Shown here in pieces: positions 24,964 to 33,360 of a stretch of 64,000 nucleotides of DNA. The stretch spans positions 4,019,001 through 4,083,000 of the forward strand of contig NZ_OX352320.1 in NCBI RefSeq assembly GCF_947090785.1, given 5' to 3'. The position numbers were made by a program, and so were the translations under genes. Source of the DNA: Rheinheimera sp. MM224 (GTDB taxonomy: Bacteria > Pseudomonadota > Gammaproteobacteria > Enterobacterales > Alteromonadaceae). The stretch's first letter is position 1; every line of letters begins with the position of its first letter. The notes under the pieces were generated by a model. It ran no database searches, was not told where the DNA came from, and was given only the letters and a program-made list of their open reading frames with translations.

Positions 24964-25806
24964 ATGCTTTCAGGCTATCTGCGTCTTTTACTTACTACCT
25001 GGCTACTTTTTGCGGCAAGTTTCTTTGCTCTGGCAGAAGAAGAGACTCAAGACGTGCAGCAGTGGCAGTTTAGTGTGACAGTGGGGCATGGCCAGTATGG
25101 CACTTTGTTGTTTGATGCCAGTAATACCAATCTATATGTGTTGCCGCGCTGGTCGTTGTACTACAAGCGTTTTTATCTGGAAAACCTTGATCTTGGATTC
25201 AATCTGGTAGAAACAGAACATTTTTCGCTGGATTTGAGTGGCAAGCAAAGTTTCGACGCACTGTCGGTACGGCATAACAGTGCTGAAGATGGTTTGATTA
25301 AATCTTTAGCGATAAATAACGTCAAAATACCTGTTCTTTGGGATGAAACCATTCAGGATGTCATCAATTTTCAACGACGCCATTTAAGTTATTTAGCGGG
25401 AATAACGGCATATGCCAGGACAGATAATTTTGAACTGCGCAGTGAATGGCACACCGATATTTCCGGAGTACATAACGGCAACGAGTGGAATACCTTACTA
25501 AGATATCAGTATCAGGGGCAGTCTTTTAACTTAGCCCCAAGCTTGGGTATACGTCGGCTTGATCAACGTTTCGCTAACTATTACTTTGGCCTGGGTTATC
25601 ACGACACCTCCAATATGCTCAGAGTTCAGCCGGGGCACATGTGGCTGCCCTCTGTAAGACTGGATGCCAGCCTGAATCTAAGTTCGAACCTAAGCTTTGC
25701 TGCGAGTCTGAGACGGGAGTTTTATCCGGCAGAGGTGATGCAGAGCTTATTTATTGGTTCGCGCCAGCATGACATTTGGTTTATGGGTTTCATGTATCAA
25801 TGGTAA
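24964..25806 (+). CDS. MipA/OmpV family outer-membrane protein
   Basis: This 280-residue exported beta-barrel protein has a signal peptide (LLTTWLLFAASFFALA, about 1-24) and alternating amphipathic strands. The sequence features YYKRFYLENLDLGFNL, FNLAPSLGIRRL and a C-terminal MYQW fit the MipA family, named for MltA-interacting protein in E. coli. It is the first gene of an operon with a DUF3019 protein, a response regulator and a sensor kinase. Its stop overlaps the next start. That context suggests an envelope-stress or permeability role controlled by its own two-component system, as inferred from gene order. Confidence 0.85.
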   Translation: MLSGYLRLLLTTWLLFAASFFALAEEETQDVQQWQFSVTVGHGQYGTLLFDASNTNLYVLPRWSLYYKRFYLENLDLGFNLVETEHFSLDLSGKQSFDALSVRHNSAEDGLIKSLAINNVKIPVLWDETIQDVINFQRRHLSYLAGITAYARTDNFELRSEWHTDISGVHNGNEWNTLLRYQYQGQSFNLAPSLGIRRLDQRFANYYFGLGYHDTSNMLRVQPGHMWLPSVRLDASLNLSSNLSFAASLRREFYPAEVMQSLFIGSRQHDIWFMGFMYQW

Positions 25807-26165
25807 AAGCAAACTGCTTTACATTGCTTGTTTTACTTACGCTGCCCTTTGCTTCTGAGTCGGCACAGTTTGAAATTTTGCCCAAATTCTGTCTAATTGG
25901 TAAAAATGACGTTTGTGTCACCACACTACAGATGCGCTGGAAAACCAATACCGTTGCCTGCCTGGTGAATGAGAACACAAAAACCGTATTGCATTGCGCC
26001 AGGCAACAAGACGCCTACAGCATGACTTTGCAGAGCAACGAGACAGTGCTTTTTAGTCTGATGGATCAAAGCAGTAAAAAAGTGCTCGCCACTAAAGCCT
26101 TTAAAGTTCTGCAACATCAACAACAAGCGTTACAGCAAAGGCGGCTGTCATGGAGCGTATTCTGA
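25800..26165 (+). CDS. DUF3019-like small exported protein
   Basis: This 121-residue protein has a signal peptide (CFTLLVLLTLPFASESA) and a short beta-rich mature domain with conserved-looking cysteines (KFCLIGKNDVCVTTLQMRW, VACLV, LHCARQ). The pattern resembles the uncharacterised DUF3019 family, which often travels with mipA and a two-component system in Alteromonadales. The start is placed at ATGGTAA, where the ATG overlaps the mipA stop. An upstream ATG at 25776 would add eight residues lying inside mipA. Function unknown. Confidence 0.7.
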   Translation: MVKANCFTLLVLLTLPFASESAQFEILPKFCLIGKNDVCVTTLQMRWKTNTVACLVNENTKTVLHCARQQDAYSMTLQSNETVLFSLMDQSSKKVLATKAFKVLQHQQQALQQRRLSWSVF

Positions 26166-26851
26166 TGACTAAGCACATACTTTTGCTTGAAGATGATCTG
26201 GAGCTTACCCGACTGATTGTTGATTGCCTAAACTCCGAAGGTTATACGGTAACCTCCGCTTACAACGCGGCCAGAGCTGCTCAACTGTTCCATCAACAAA
26301 GCTTTGATTTGGTTATATGCGATGTGACATTACCAGGTAAAAGTGGTTTTAGTTTTGTCGAAGAAATTCGGCACAGTTTTGCCGGGCCTATTCTGTTTAT
26401 GACAGCTCAGGTCTCAATGAAACAACAATTATATGGTTTTGAGCTTGGTGCTCAGGACTACTTGCTGAAACCCATAGATCCACGCTTGCTGCTGGCCAAG
26501 CTAAAAGTATTTCTGGCTCAGGACAAAGCGCCCATAGCGTTAAACTCTGAGCTGAAACAGCATAACTTACGGCTGGATACCAAAGCCAAGAACGCCTATC
26601 TGGCGGACACCCGGATCGATCTGACAACAGCTGAATTCCGATTGCTGGATGCGTTGATGCAACAGTATGGTGAAGTCGTCAGCAGAGACTGGCTGTTTCA
26701 ACATCATCTGGGCAAAGTGTATGACGGTATAGATCGCACCATGGATGGCAGAGTATCCCGCTTGCGGAAAAAACTGCAGGGCATTGACCCAGCCTGGAAC
26801 ATAGTCATTTCATGGGGTGAGGGCTACTATCTTGCATATACACCGACCTGA
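26165..26851 (+). CDS. OmpR/PhoB-family response regulator
   Basis: This 228-residue transcription regulator has an N-terminal receiver (LLLEDDLELTRL, phosphoacceptor region VICDVTLPGKSG, FMTAQV, LLKPID). Its C-terminal winged helix-turn-helix has DLTTAEFRLLDALM and DRTMDGRVSRLRKKL, the recognition-helix region typical of OmpR-type regulators. The ATG overlaps the DUF3019 stop (TGATG) and has GGAG nine bases upstream. An ATG at 26150 is the alternative. It is cotranscribed with the sensor kinase that follows and probably controls mipA. Confidence 0.9.
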   Translation: MTKHILLLEDDLELTRLIVDCLNSEGYTVTSAYNAARAAQLFHQQSFDLVICDVTLPGKSGFSFVEEIRHSFAGPILFMTAQVSMKQQLYGFELGAQDYLLKPIDPRLLLAKLKVFLAQDKAPIALNSELKQHNLRLDTKAKNAYLADTRIDLTTAEFRLLDALMQQYGEVVSRDWLFQHHLGKVYDGIDRTMDGRVSRLRKKLQGIDPAWNIVISWGEGYYLAYTPT

Positions 26852-28076
26852 ATGGCTGTCTTTATCATTGCTACGCTTTTATTTCGTGCTGGCAATGACA
26901 GTCCCCATTCTTGCGTACACAGTAAATACCCTGCATCGTTGGCATACGGCAGACAGTGCTCCTGTCATTGCTCTTGATACCTTATTGTCTCAGGCTTTTA
27001 CCACTCATCAGCACTCGTCCGGCAAAGTAGTATGCATAATGTCCGCAGAGGAAGATTGTGCTGATGCTGTATTTGTTCACATTAAGCCTCAGATCTGGCA
27101 ACACACTGAAACCACGGGACAAGATAAATATCTGGAATTATCTGAAACGGCAGACCGTCGCCTGCTTTGTCAGCACCAGAGCGATAACAGCTTATATTGC
27201 CTGCGGCTGGAAGCTGAAAACTCCCCACTGGATAAAAAACTACTCTTTAGCCTGTTGTTTTACAGTGTGTTGTTTATTGCGTTTTTTATTTATACAGGCA
27301 CCTTATTTAAAGATGCCGCTGTATTGCGATCATCCGCCTTAAATGAAATACGCCACGGCCATCTGCCTGCATTTACCCTGAGCAAAAAATCCTATCTGGA
27401 ACCTCTGGCGCACTCCTTACAAAATATGACTGCCCGTATTGCAGAACTGACCCATTTCCAAACCGAAATTGCTGAGACTATTTGTCACGATATAAAAACG
27501 CCCGTGGCCCGTATGCATTTTATAGCGCACCAATTGGATAAGAAGGGAGAGCCACAGACTGCACAGCAACTGATGCGCAATTTGGCTGAAATTGAAAACA
27601 ACATCAACGAATACCTGATGTTGGCACAGAACCAATATACACCTGACGAAATGGCTTACGAACACTTTAACCTGTCTGATTTTTTACATCAGATGGTGGA
27701 CCTTTTCACCCAGGATAACCAGTTGACCTTCGATGTTGCAGTTGCATCAGACTTACTGATTACCGCCAATAAAAGATTACTACACAGGGCTATAGCAAAC
27801 CTGCTGAGCAACGCGATGCGATACGCCGGAACCCGGATTAATGTGACGGCTGAAGTTGCTGATGGATATTGCCATATCGTGGTGCATGACGACGGACAAG
27901 CGGCCAGCCTGAACGTCGCATCCAAACGCCCTGCCGAGTCGCTGCATCATTCACTTGGTTTAAGTATAGTGCGGCGAGTATGTATGCAGCACAATGGACA
28001 TTTTGGTTTTTCCGCGTCATTACATGGTGGACATGCTGCGACAATCAGCATTCCAATAACACAAGCCAAAAAATAA
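26817..28076 (+). CDS. Sensor histidine kinase partner of the mipA-linked regulator
   Basis: This 419-residue inner-membrane kinase has a transmembrane helix at about 17-37, a small periplasmic domain of about 100 residues with four cysteines (VVCIMSAEEDCADA, LLCQHQ, LYCLRL) and a second transmembrane helix at about 143-162. A HAMP-like linker and HisKA follow (CHDIKTPVARMHF). The ATPase domain has an N-box NLLSNAMRYAG, VHDDGQ and SLGLSIVRR. The start is unclear: GTG at 26817 lies inside the regulator gene, and TTG at 26832 with GAGG upstream is an alternative. Both overlap the regulator, so translation is probably coupled. The paired cysteines could make it a redox or metal sensor, but that is a guess. 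Confidence 0.85.
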   Translation: MRATILHIHRPEWLSLSLLRFYFVLAMTVPILAYTVNTLHRWHTADSAPVIALDTLLSQAFTTHQHSSGKVVCIMSAEEDCADAVFVHIKPQIWQHTETTGQDKYLELSETADRRLLCQHQSDNSLYCLRLEAENSPLDKKLLFSLLFYSVLFIAFFIYTGTLFKDAAVLRSSALNEIRHGHLPAFTLSKKSYLEPLAHSLQNMTARIAELTHFQTEIAETICHDIKTPVARMHFIAHQLDKKGEPQTAQQLMRNLAEIENNINEYLMLAQNQYTPDEMAYEHFNLSDFLHQMVDLFTQDNQLTFDVAVASDLLITANKRLLHRAIANLLSNAMRYAGTRINVTAEVADGYCHIVVHDDGQAASLNVASKRPAESLHHSLGLSIVRRVCMQHNGHFGFSASLHGGHAATISIPITQAKK

Positions 28077-28376
28077 ATTGGTTTGAAGATCAGGCCCGGT
28101 GTATACGCTTGCTTAAGACGTGGCAGTGAAAGCAAGCAGAATCCTTGAGGTTGAGCCTATCCTGTAACCAAATCAGAAGTCAGCCAATACTGCTGTTTTC
28201 ACGAAACAAATACATAGCTGGCTTTTGCCCCCCACTTATCCCGCTAAACCTGCCATTTACTGCAAAACCTGTTCTTTCAACACTGCTTTTGGCATACTCG
28301 ACCAGTTAACACTTGATGATTTTTTACTGTAAGTTCATAACAAAAAAACAACCAAGATACCCAGAGGAAACGATCT
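28077..28376. other. Intergenic region upstream of the M3 peptidase
   Basis: This 300-bp gap separates the kinase and peptidase genes. The only structure seen is GCTTGCTT (28107-28114) facing AAGCAAGC (28130-28137) across a 15-base loop, without a T-run. It is a weak candidate for ending the mipA operon. The promoter of the peptidase must lie here but was not recognised with confidence. Confidence 0.45.
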
Positions 28377-30560
28377 ATGCGTAAGACCTTAATCGCCAGC
28401 GCCATTGGAGCAGCAGTCGCTTTGAGCGCCTGTTCCAAGCCAGCCGAAGAAGCTAAAACTACAGCAGCAGTTGAGCAAACTCAAACTGCAGCCCCAGCAG
28501 CGGAGCAAGGTGCAGTGAGCAACCCATTGTTAGTAAAAAGTACTCTGCAGTACGAAGCACCTGAATTCGATAAAATTAAAGTTGAGCATTATCAACCAGC
28601 GATGGAAGAAGGGATTAAGCAGCATATGGCTGAGATCCTGACTATTGCTGAGAATAAAGAACCTGCAACTTTTGACAACACCATTGTGGCTATGGAGAAA
28701 AGTGGTGAGTTGTTAACTCGTGCCTCCACTACATTCTTTAATATGACAGGCACCATCAGCAACGATGAGATCCTGAAAATTCAGTCCGAAATGGCGCCTA
28801 AATTTGCCGCGCATTCAGACAACATCAACCTGAATCCACAGCTGTTTGCCCGCGTAAAATCTGTATATGACGCTCGTGCTACTTTAGGTTTAGACGGTGA
28901 AGCCACCCGTTTAGTCGAAGATTATTATGAGCGTTTTGTTCGTGCCGGTGCCAACTTAACCGAAGAACAAAAAACCAAAATCCGCGCGTTAAATGAAGAA
29001 CAGTCCACACTGACTAACAAGTACCAGCAAAACCTGATGCAGATGACCAAAGACATTGCCATCTTCGTCGACAACAAAGAACAGTTAAAAGGTTTATCAG
29101 AAGCTGAAGTGACTGCTGCAGCCGAAGGCGCAAAAGCCCGTGGTCAGGAAGGTAAGTTCATTATTGAAATTACCAATACTACTCGCCAGCCTGTTTTAGC
29201 TTCACTGGAAGACCGTGAATTACGTAAAAAAGTATGGGAAGCCTCAGCTTACCGTGGTATCTCGGGCGAAACAGACAACCAGCCTATCGTCGCTCGTTTA
29301 GCTCAGTTACGTGCTGAACGTGCCAAGCTGTTAGGTTATGACAACTGGGCTGCGTACCAGTTAGAACCGACTATGGCTAAAACGCCTAAAGCTGTTCTGG
29401 ATATGTTCGCTTCTATGGTTCCTGCTGTAGTGGAAAACACCAAAAAAGAAGCCGAAGCTATTCAGGCGATGATCAAAGAAACCGGCGGTGACTTTGAATT
29501 ACAACCATGGGACTGGGAGTTTTACGCTGAGAAAGTTCGTAAAGCCAAATACGATTTAGACGAAGCAGAAGTTCGTCAGTATTTCGAGTTTGAGCGCGTA
29601 CTGAATGACGGTATGTTCTACACCATGAACAAGCTGTTTGGTATTACGCTGAAAGCGCGTCCGGATTTACCTGTATATCACCCGGACGTAAAAGCTTATG
29701 AAGTGTTTGACGCTGACGGCAAAAGCATGGCTATTTTCTATGCTGACTACTTTGCCCGTGACGGCAAACGTGGTGGTGCCTGGATGAGTTCTTTTGTTGA
29801 GCAAAGCAAGCTGTTAAACCAGAAGCCTGTAGTTGTAAACGTAATGAACATTCCTAAAGGTCCGGCTGGTGAACCTACGCTGGTTAGCTATGACAATGTG
29901 ACCACTATGTTCCATGAATTTGGTCATGCGGTGCATGGTTTATTCTCAGATGTAAATTATCCGAGCTTAGCTGGTACTTCAGTATCACGCGATTTCGTTG
30001 AATTCCCGTCGACTTTCCAGGAAGACTGGGCAGCTCACCCTGACGTGATTGGCAACTATGCCAAACACTACAAAACAGGCGAAGCTATTCCTGCTGAACT
30101 GTTAGCAAAAATCATGAAATCACGCAGCTTCAACCAGGGTTATGACACACTGGAATATATGTCTTCTGCCCTGCTGGACATGGAATGGCATTCTCTGCCA
30201 GCCGATGCACCACTGCAGGACGTACAGAAGTTTGAAGCAGCTGCACTGAAGAAACACGGTGTGGATTTGGCTGCTGTGCCACCACGTTATAAGTCGACTT
30301 TCTTCGCTCACGTATTCTCTGGTGGTTACTCAGCCAGTTACTACGCTTATATGTGGAGTGAGATTCTGGCTGCTGACGCTTTTGCCTATGTGCAAACTCA
30401 GGGCGGTTTAAAGCTGGAAAACGGCATTAACTTCCGCAAAAACATCCTGTCTATTGGTAACAGCAAAGACCCAATGGAAGCCTACAAAGCCTTCCGTGGT
30501 CAGGAACCTACTACTGATGCTCTGTTAATCCGTCGTGGTTTAAAGACTGGCATTAACTAA
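28377..30560 (+). CDS. M3-family peptidyl-dipeptidase (Dcp-like) lipoprotein
   Basis: This 727-residue zinc metallopeptidase should cleave dipeptides from oligopeptides in the periplasm. The signal peptide ends in a lipobox (LSAC, Cys near residue 19), so it is lipid-anchored. A flexible A/T/E-rich linker is followed by the long helical M3 fold. The zinc site is MFHEFGHAVHG (HEXXH near 512), with the third ligand in FVEFPSTFQEDW about 30 residues on. Length and sequence (YDNWAAYQLEPTMAKTP, SYDNVTTMFHEFGH) match Dcp rather than the shorter PepF/oligopeptidase F group. The start has a strong AGAGGAAA site. A textbook terminator follows 22 bases after the stop. Confidence 0.92.
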   Translation: MRKTLIASAIGAAVALSACSKPAEEAKTTAAVEQTQTAAPAAEQGAVSNPLLVKSTLQYEAPEFDKIKVEHYQPAMEEGIKQHMAEILTIAENKEPATFDNTIVAMEKSGELLTRASTTFFNMTGTISNDEILKIQSEMAPKFAAHSDNINLNPQLFARVKSVYDARATLGLDGEATRLVEDYYERFVRAGANLTEEQKTKIRALNEEQSTLTNKYQQNLMQMTKDIAIFVDNKEQLKGLSEAEVTAAAEGAKARGQEGKFIIEITNTTRQPVLASLEDRELRKKVWEASAYRGISGETDNQPIVARLAQLRAERAKLLGYDNWAAYQLEPTMAKTPKAVLDMFASMVPAVVENTKKEAEAIQAMIKETGGDFELQPWDWEFYAEKVRKAKYDLDEAEVRQYFEFERVLNDGMFYTMNKLFGITLKARPDLPVYHPDVKAYEVFDADGKSMAIFYADYFARDGKRGGAWMSSFVEQSKLLNQKPVVVNVMNIPKGPAGEPTLVSYDNVTTMFHEFGHAVHGLFSDVNYPSLAGTSVSRDFVEFPSTFQEDWAAHPDVIGNYAKHYKTGEAIPAELLAKIMKSRSFNQGYDTLEYMSSALLDMEWHSLPADAPLQDVQKFEAAALKKHGVDLAAVPPRYKSTFFAHVFSGGYSASYYAYMWSEILAADAFAYVQTQGGLKLENGINFRKNILSIGNSKDPMEAYKAFRGQEPTTDALLIRRGLKTGIN

Positions 30561-30581
30561 GTTCTGCTGGTTTCAAGACAC

Positions 30582-30606
30582 AAAAGCCGCTCACTGAGCG
30601 GCTTTT
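30582..30606. terminator. Strong bidirectional Rho-independent terminator
   Basis: AAAAGCCGCTCA (30582-30593) and TGAGCGGCTTTT (30595-30606) are perfect complements, followed by more T. It lies between convergent genes (peptidase stop 30560, lipoprotein stop 30631) and can serve both. Confidence 0.92.
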
Positions 30607-30630
30607 TCTTGATGGTATTCGCGCGCTATA

Positions 30631-31161
30631 TTACTCGGCTGGCTTGGTAGGACAACTGGCTAATAACTGCTGTAAATGTGCACCTAAGTCCTGTTGGGCA
30701 AACTGCTGACTGGCAATGGCCATCTGCTTTAACGTCTGCAATGCCTGCTCTAAACCTTGTTGTTCAATTAAGGTTTTGGCATACACAGCTGCATCAGCGC
30801 CACGTTGTAATAAGCCCGCCATTTGCTCCAGAGACACATCCTGTTCCATCACCTGCTGTAAATCAGCCAGTAACTGCGACACCTTGGCCGACTCGACTAA
30901 AGCGCCTTCCACACTGATTAAGCGGCCAACCGGATCGGCCACTAAGGTCGTAGCAACACAAGAAGCGACAGTGCCCGCTTCAGCACCATTGGCAACAGCT
31001 TCTAAACCCTGAGTACGAATTTGTTCTACCGCCTGCTGTAATTGCTGATCTTTCGCCAGCCAGGCTTGTTCTAACTGCTGCTTTTCATCTCCGGCGAAAT
31101 AACCACAGCTGGTCAGCAAAAAAGATAAGGTAGCTGGTACTAAAAAAGATAAGGACTTCAT
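30631..31161 (-). CDS. Small lipoprotein of unknown function
   Basis: This 176-residue protein has a lipoprotein signal (FLVPATLSFLLTSC, with the Cys near residue 19). The mature part is almost wholly alpha-helical and very Gln/Ala/Leu-rich (QLEQAWLAKDQQLQQAVEQIRTQ, LIEQQGLEQALQTLKQM), with two further cysteines (VASCVATT and LLASCPTK). No family is recognised. The frame is open to 31227, but the ATG at 31161 has GGAG five bases upstream and starts the signal peptide, so it is chosen. It is monocistronic, between pmbA and the M3 peptidase. Helical, Gln-rich envelope lipoproteins can be structural or chaperone-like, but nothing here decides this. Confidence 0.7.
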   Translation of the reverse strand: MKSLSFLVPATLSFLLTSCGYFAGDEKQQLEQAWLAKDQQLQQAVEQIRTQGLEAVANGAEAGTVASCVATTLVADPVGRLISVEGALVESAKVSQLLADLQQVMEQDVSLEQMAGLLQRGADAAVYAKTLIEQQGLEQALQTLKQMAIASQQFAQQDLGAHLQQLLASCPTKPAE

Positions 31162-31240
31162 AAAAACTCCGGGAAAAATAATTAATGCTTTAGTGGGTAT
31201 AGCTGGGGGAAAGTTCAGAAAAATCAAGAGGAAACAAAAA

Positions 31241-31264
31241 AGGTCAGAGCTAATGCTCTGACCT
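31241..31264 (-). terminator. Hairpin terminator of the GTCAGA family after pmbA
   Basis: AGGTCAGAGC (31241-31250) and GCTCTGACCT (31255-31264) pair exactly around TAAT. On the minus strand it lies 8 bases after the pmbA stop and is followed by TTTTTTGTTTCC, a good T-run. Confidence 0.85.
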
Positions 31265-31271
31265 GAATATA

Positions 31272-32618
31272 TTAATGACCAGCGATTTGCATCTGGCCTA
31301 TCAGCACTGACCCTGTCAACACGCCACCACGAGGGTCAACGTCTTTGCCTATGGCCTGAATATCCATAAACATTTGCTGCAAAGTACCAGCTATAGTGAT
31401 TTCGGATACAGGGAACTGAATTTGACCGTTTTCAACCCAGAAACCAGCAGCACCGCGTGAGTAGTCCCCTGTGACTGTATTGACGCCCTGACCCATAAGT
31501 TCTGTCACCAACAAGCCCGTGCCCATATCACGGCACAGCTGAGCTAAGTCGGCATCACCATGTTGCACTAACCAGTTATGGATACCACCAGCATGACCCG
31601 TGCTTGGTAAGCCTAACTTACGGCCTGAATAACTGGTGGTCAGGTAAGTATTTAATACGCCTTTATCCAGCACTGTTAAATCGCGGGTTTTCACACCTTC
31701 GCCATCAAAAGGACTGGAAGCTAAAGCTTGTTTTAAATGCGGACGCTCAATAATAGTCACTTTGTCAGACATCACAGGCTGGCCGACTTTATCCAGCAGG
31801 AAACTGGATTTACGGTAGATACTGCCACCACTGATCGCAGACACCAGATGACCAAAAATACTGCTGGCGATATCAGCACGGAAAATCACCGGCACTTTTT
31901 GCGTGCCCAGCTTGCGGCCATTTAAGCGTTGTACTGTTTCCAGTGCAGCTTCGCGGCCAATCTGAGCCGGGTCCAGCAACGCACCTAATTCACGGGCCAC
32001 TGTGTAGCTGTAATCGCGCTGCATATCGTCGCCGTCTTCACCAATCACTACACAGCTCAGGCTGTGACGGCTGCTTGGGTAACCGACCAGTTGACCATGG
32101 CTGTTACCATAGACTTTTAAGCCCTGATGTGAGGAAAAGGAAGCACCTTCGGAGTTGGTGATCCGGGCATCATAAGCAAAAGCAGCTTCTTCAGAGGCTT
32201 TACACCATTCAATAGCTTGTTCGGTAGAGACTGAAGCCGGGTGAAATAAATCCAGATCCGGTGGCGATAATTCCAGCCAGGCCGCATCAGCTAAACCCGC
32301 ATGTGGATCTTCAGAAGTGTAACGGGCTATATCAATAGCAGCTTCCACTGTGCGTTTTAAAGCGGCCGGGCTTAAATCAGCTGTAGAAGCAGAACCTTTA
32401 CGCTGGCCGACATAAATACTGATGCCTAAACCACCATCCTGATTAAACTCGACGGTTTCTACTTCGCCATGGCGGGTTTCGACACTTAAACCACGGGTAC
32501 GGTTCATCGACGCTTCGGCGCTGCTGGCACCTAATTGTTTTGCATGTGCCAGCACCTGGCTGACAGCATCTTTTACTTCGGCGATTTCTTGCCAGATTGT
32601 AACTTCGGTTTGACTCAT
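31272..32618 (-). CDS. pmbA: PmbA/TldE, partner subunit of the TldD metalloprotease
   Basis: This 448-residue protein forms a heterodimer with TldD; the pair processes modified peptides such as microcin B17 and unfolded substrates in the cytoplasm. The sequence has the PmbA hallmarks: GLSVETRHGEVETVEFNQDGGLGISIYVGQRKGSAST near the N-terminus, AREAALE-like helices, and GDYSRGAAGFWVENGQIQFPVSEITIAG near the C-terminus. It lacks the HEXXXH zinc site, as expected for the non-catalytic partner. The tldD gene is at 34839-36278, separated by darP and pssA. Confidence 0.93.
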   Translation of the reverse strand: MSQTEVTIWQEIAEVKDAVSQVLAHAKQLGASSAEASMNRTRGLSVETRHGEVETVEFNQDGGLGISIYVGQRKGSASTADLSPAALKRTVEAAIDIARYTSEDPHAGLADAAWLELSPPDLDLFHPASVSTEQAIEWCKASEEAAFAYDARITNSEGASFSSHQGLKVYGNSHGQLVGYPSSRHSLSCVVIGEDGDDMQRDYSYTVARELGALLDPAQIGREAALETVQRLNGRKLGTQKVPVIFRADIASSIFGHLVSAISGGSIYRKSSFLLDKVGQPVMSDKVTIIERPHLKQALASSPFDGEGVKTRDLTVLDKGVLNTYLTTSYSGRKLGLPSTGHAGGIHNWLVQHGDADLAQLCRDMGTGLLVTELMGQGVNTVTGDYSRGAAGFWVENGQIQFPVSEITIAGTLQQMFMDIQAIGKDVDPRGGVLTGSVLIGQMQIAGH

Positions 32619-32700
32619 TGCTTTACCTGTCAGAGTTGTTCTGTTTTAACTGCCAGAATTTGGGCTCAGCTTATCATAGTTCCTCAGCAATTGGACGTAG

Positions 32701-32721
32701 GGGCGACCTTTATGGTCGCCC
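32701..32721. repeat. Palindromic GGGCGACC element
   Basis: GGGCGACC (32701-32708) and GGTCGCCC (32714-32721) form a perfect 8-bp stem with a five-base loop in the gap between divergent pmbA and darP. It lies upstream of both genes, so it is not a 3' terminator. It looks like a REP-type palindrome. Confidence 0.55.
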
Positions 32722-32765
32722 GTCCCAAGCCCAATCCGATGCACGACAGAGTGCAGGCTATCGGG

Positions 32766-32771
32766 TATACT
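32766..32771 (+). promoter_or_regulatory. Candidate -10 box for darP
   Basis: TATACT lies 33 bases before the darP ATG, preceded by GGG. No good -35 was seen at the expected distance, so this is weak. Confidence 0.3.
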
Positions 32772-32803
32772 ATATGCATTAATTAAGATGGTAAGAGAAT
32801 TCT

Positions 32804-33331
32804 ATGGCCGATTTGACCGACTTTACCCATGGCGACGACTGGGATGTTGAGTATGGTAAAAGTAAGACCCAAGTTAAAAAAGAGATGACTGCGCTGCAGA
32901 AACTGGGTGAAGACCTGGTGGCTTTAAGCCCTGCAGCCCGTGCTAAGTTAGATTTAGATGATGAATTAAAAGACGCTTTAGCGCTAGCTGACAAGCTGTC
33001 TAAAAAGCACGAAGCGCTGCGCCGTCATATCCAGTTTATTGGTCGTTTAATGCGTACCCGTGATCTGGAACCTATTGAGCGTGCTTTAGCTGTGCTGCGT
33101 AACACCAATCAGGCGGCGACCCGTAAATTCCACTTAGTGGAAACCTGGCGCGATAAACTGATTGCCAATCCGGATGCATTAACTGAATTTGTTGCAGCTT
33201 TCCCTGATGTAGACGTACAGCAGTTACGGGCACTTATTCGTAATGCAAAAAGAGAACAGGAAAAGGATCTGCCACCTAAGGCTTTCCGTGAATTGTTCCA
33301 GCTGATTAAGCCGGCTATTTTAGAAGACTAA
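32804..33331 (+). CDS. darP: Ribosome-associated protein DarP (YjgA)
   Basis: This 175-residue, highly charged helical protein belongs to the YjgA/DarP family, which binds late 50S ribosomal intermediates and aids large-subunit maturation. Length and features fit: an acidic N-terminus (GDDWDVEYGKSKTQVKKEM), then LRRHIQFIGRLMR, and a basic C-terminal helix region (LRALIRNAKREQ, KAFRELFQLIK). It is divergent from pmbA, and the stop codon runs directly into a bidirectional terminator shared with the convergent pssA. YjgA next to pmbA/tldD is a common gammaproteobacterial arrangement. Confidence 0.92.
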   Translation: MADLTDFTHGDDWDVEYGKSKTQVKKEMTALQKLGEDLVALSPAARAKLDLDDELKDALALADKLSKKHEALRRHIQFIGRLMRTRDLEPIERALAVLRNTNQAATRKFHLVETWRDKLIANPDALTEFVAAFPDVDVQQLRALIRNAKREQEKDLPPKAFRELFQLIKPAILED

Positions 33332-33360
33332 AAAATGGGGTCAGATTTGACCCCATTTTT
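33331..33360. terminator. Bidirectional terminator of the GTCAGA family between darP and pssA
   Basis: AAAAATGGGGTCA (33331-33343) and TGACCCCATTTTT (33348-33360) are perfect complements with a four-base loop. The A-tract and T-tract make it work in both directions. It overlaps the last bases of both convergent genes. Confidence 0.9.

Noticed and set aside
24762..24965. 67-codon minus-strand ORF between the protease and mipA
   Set aside because: It covers the shared promoter region, overlaps the mipA start, has no signal, domain or clear ribosome-binding site, and its composition looks non-coding.
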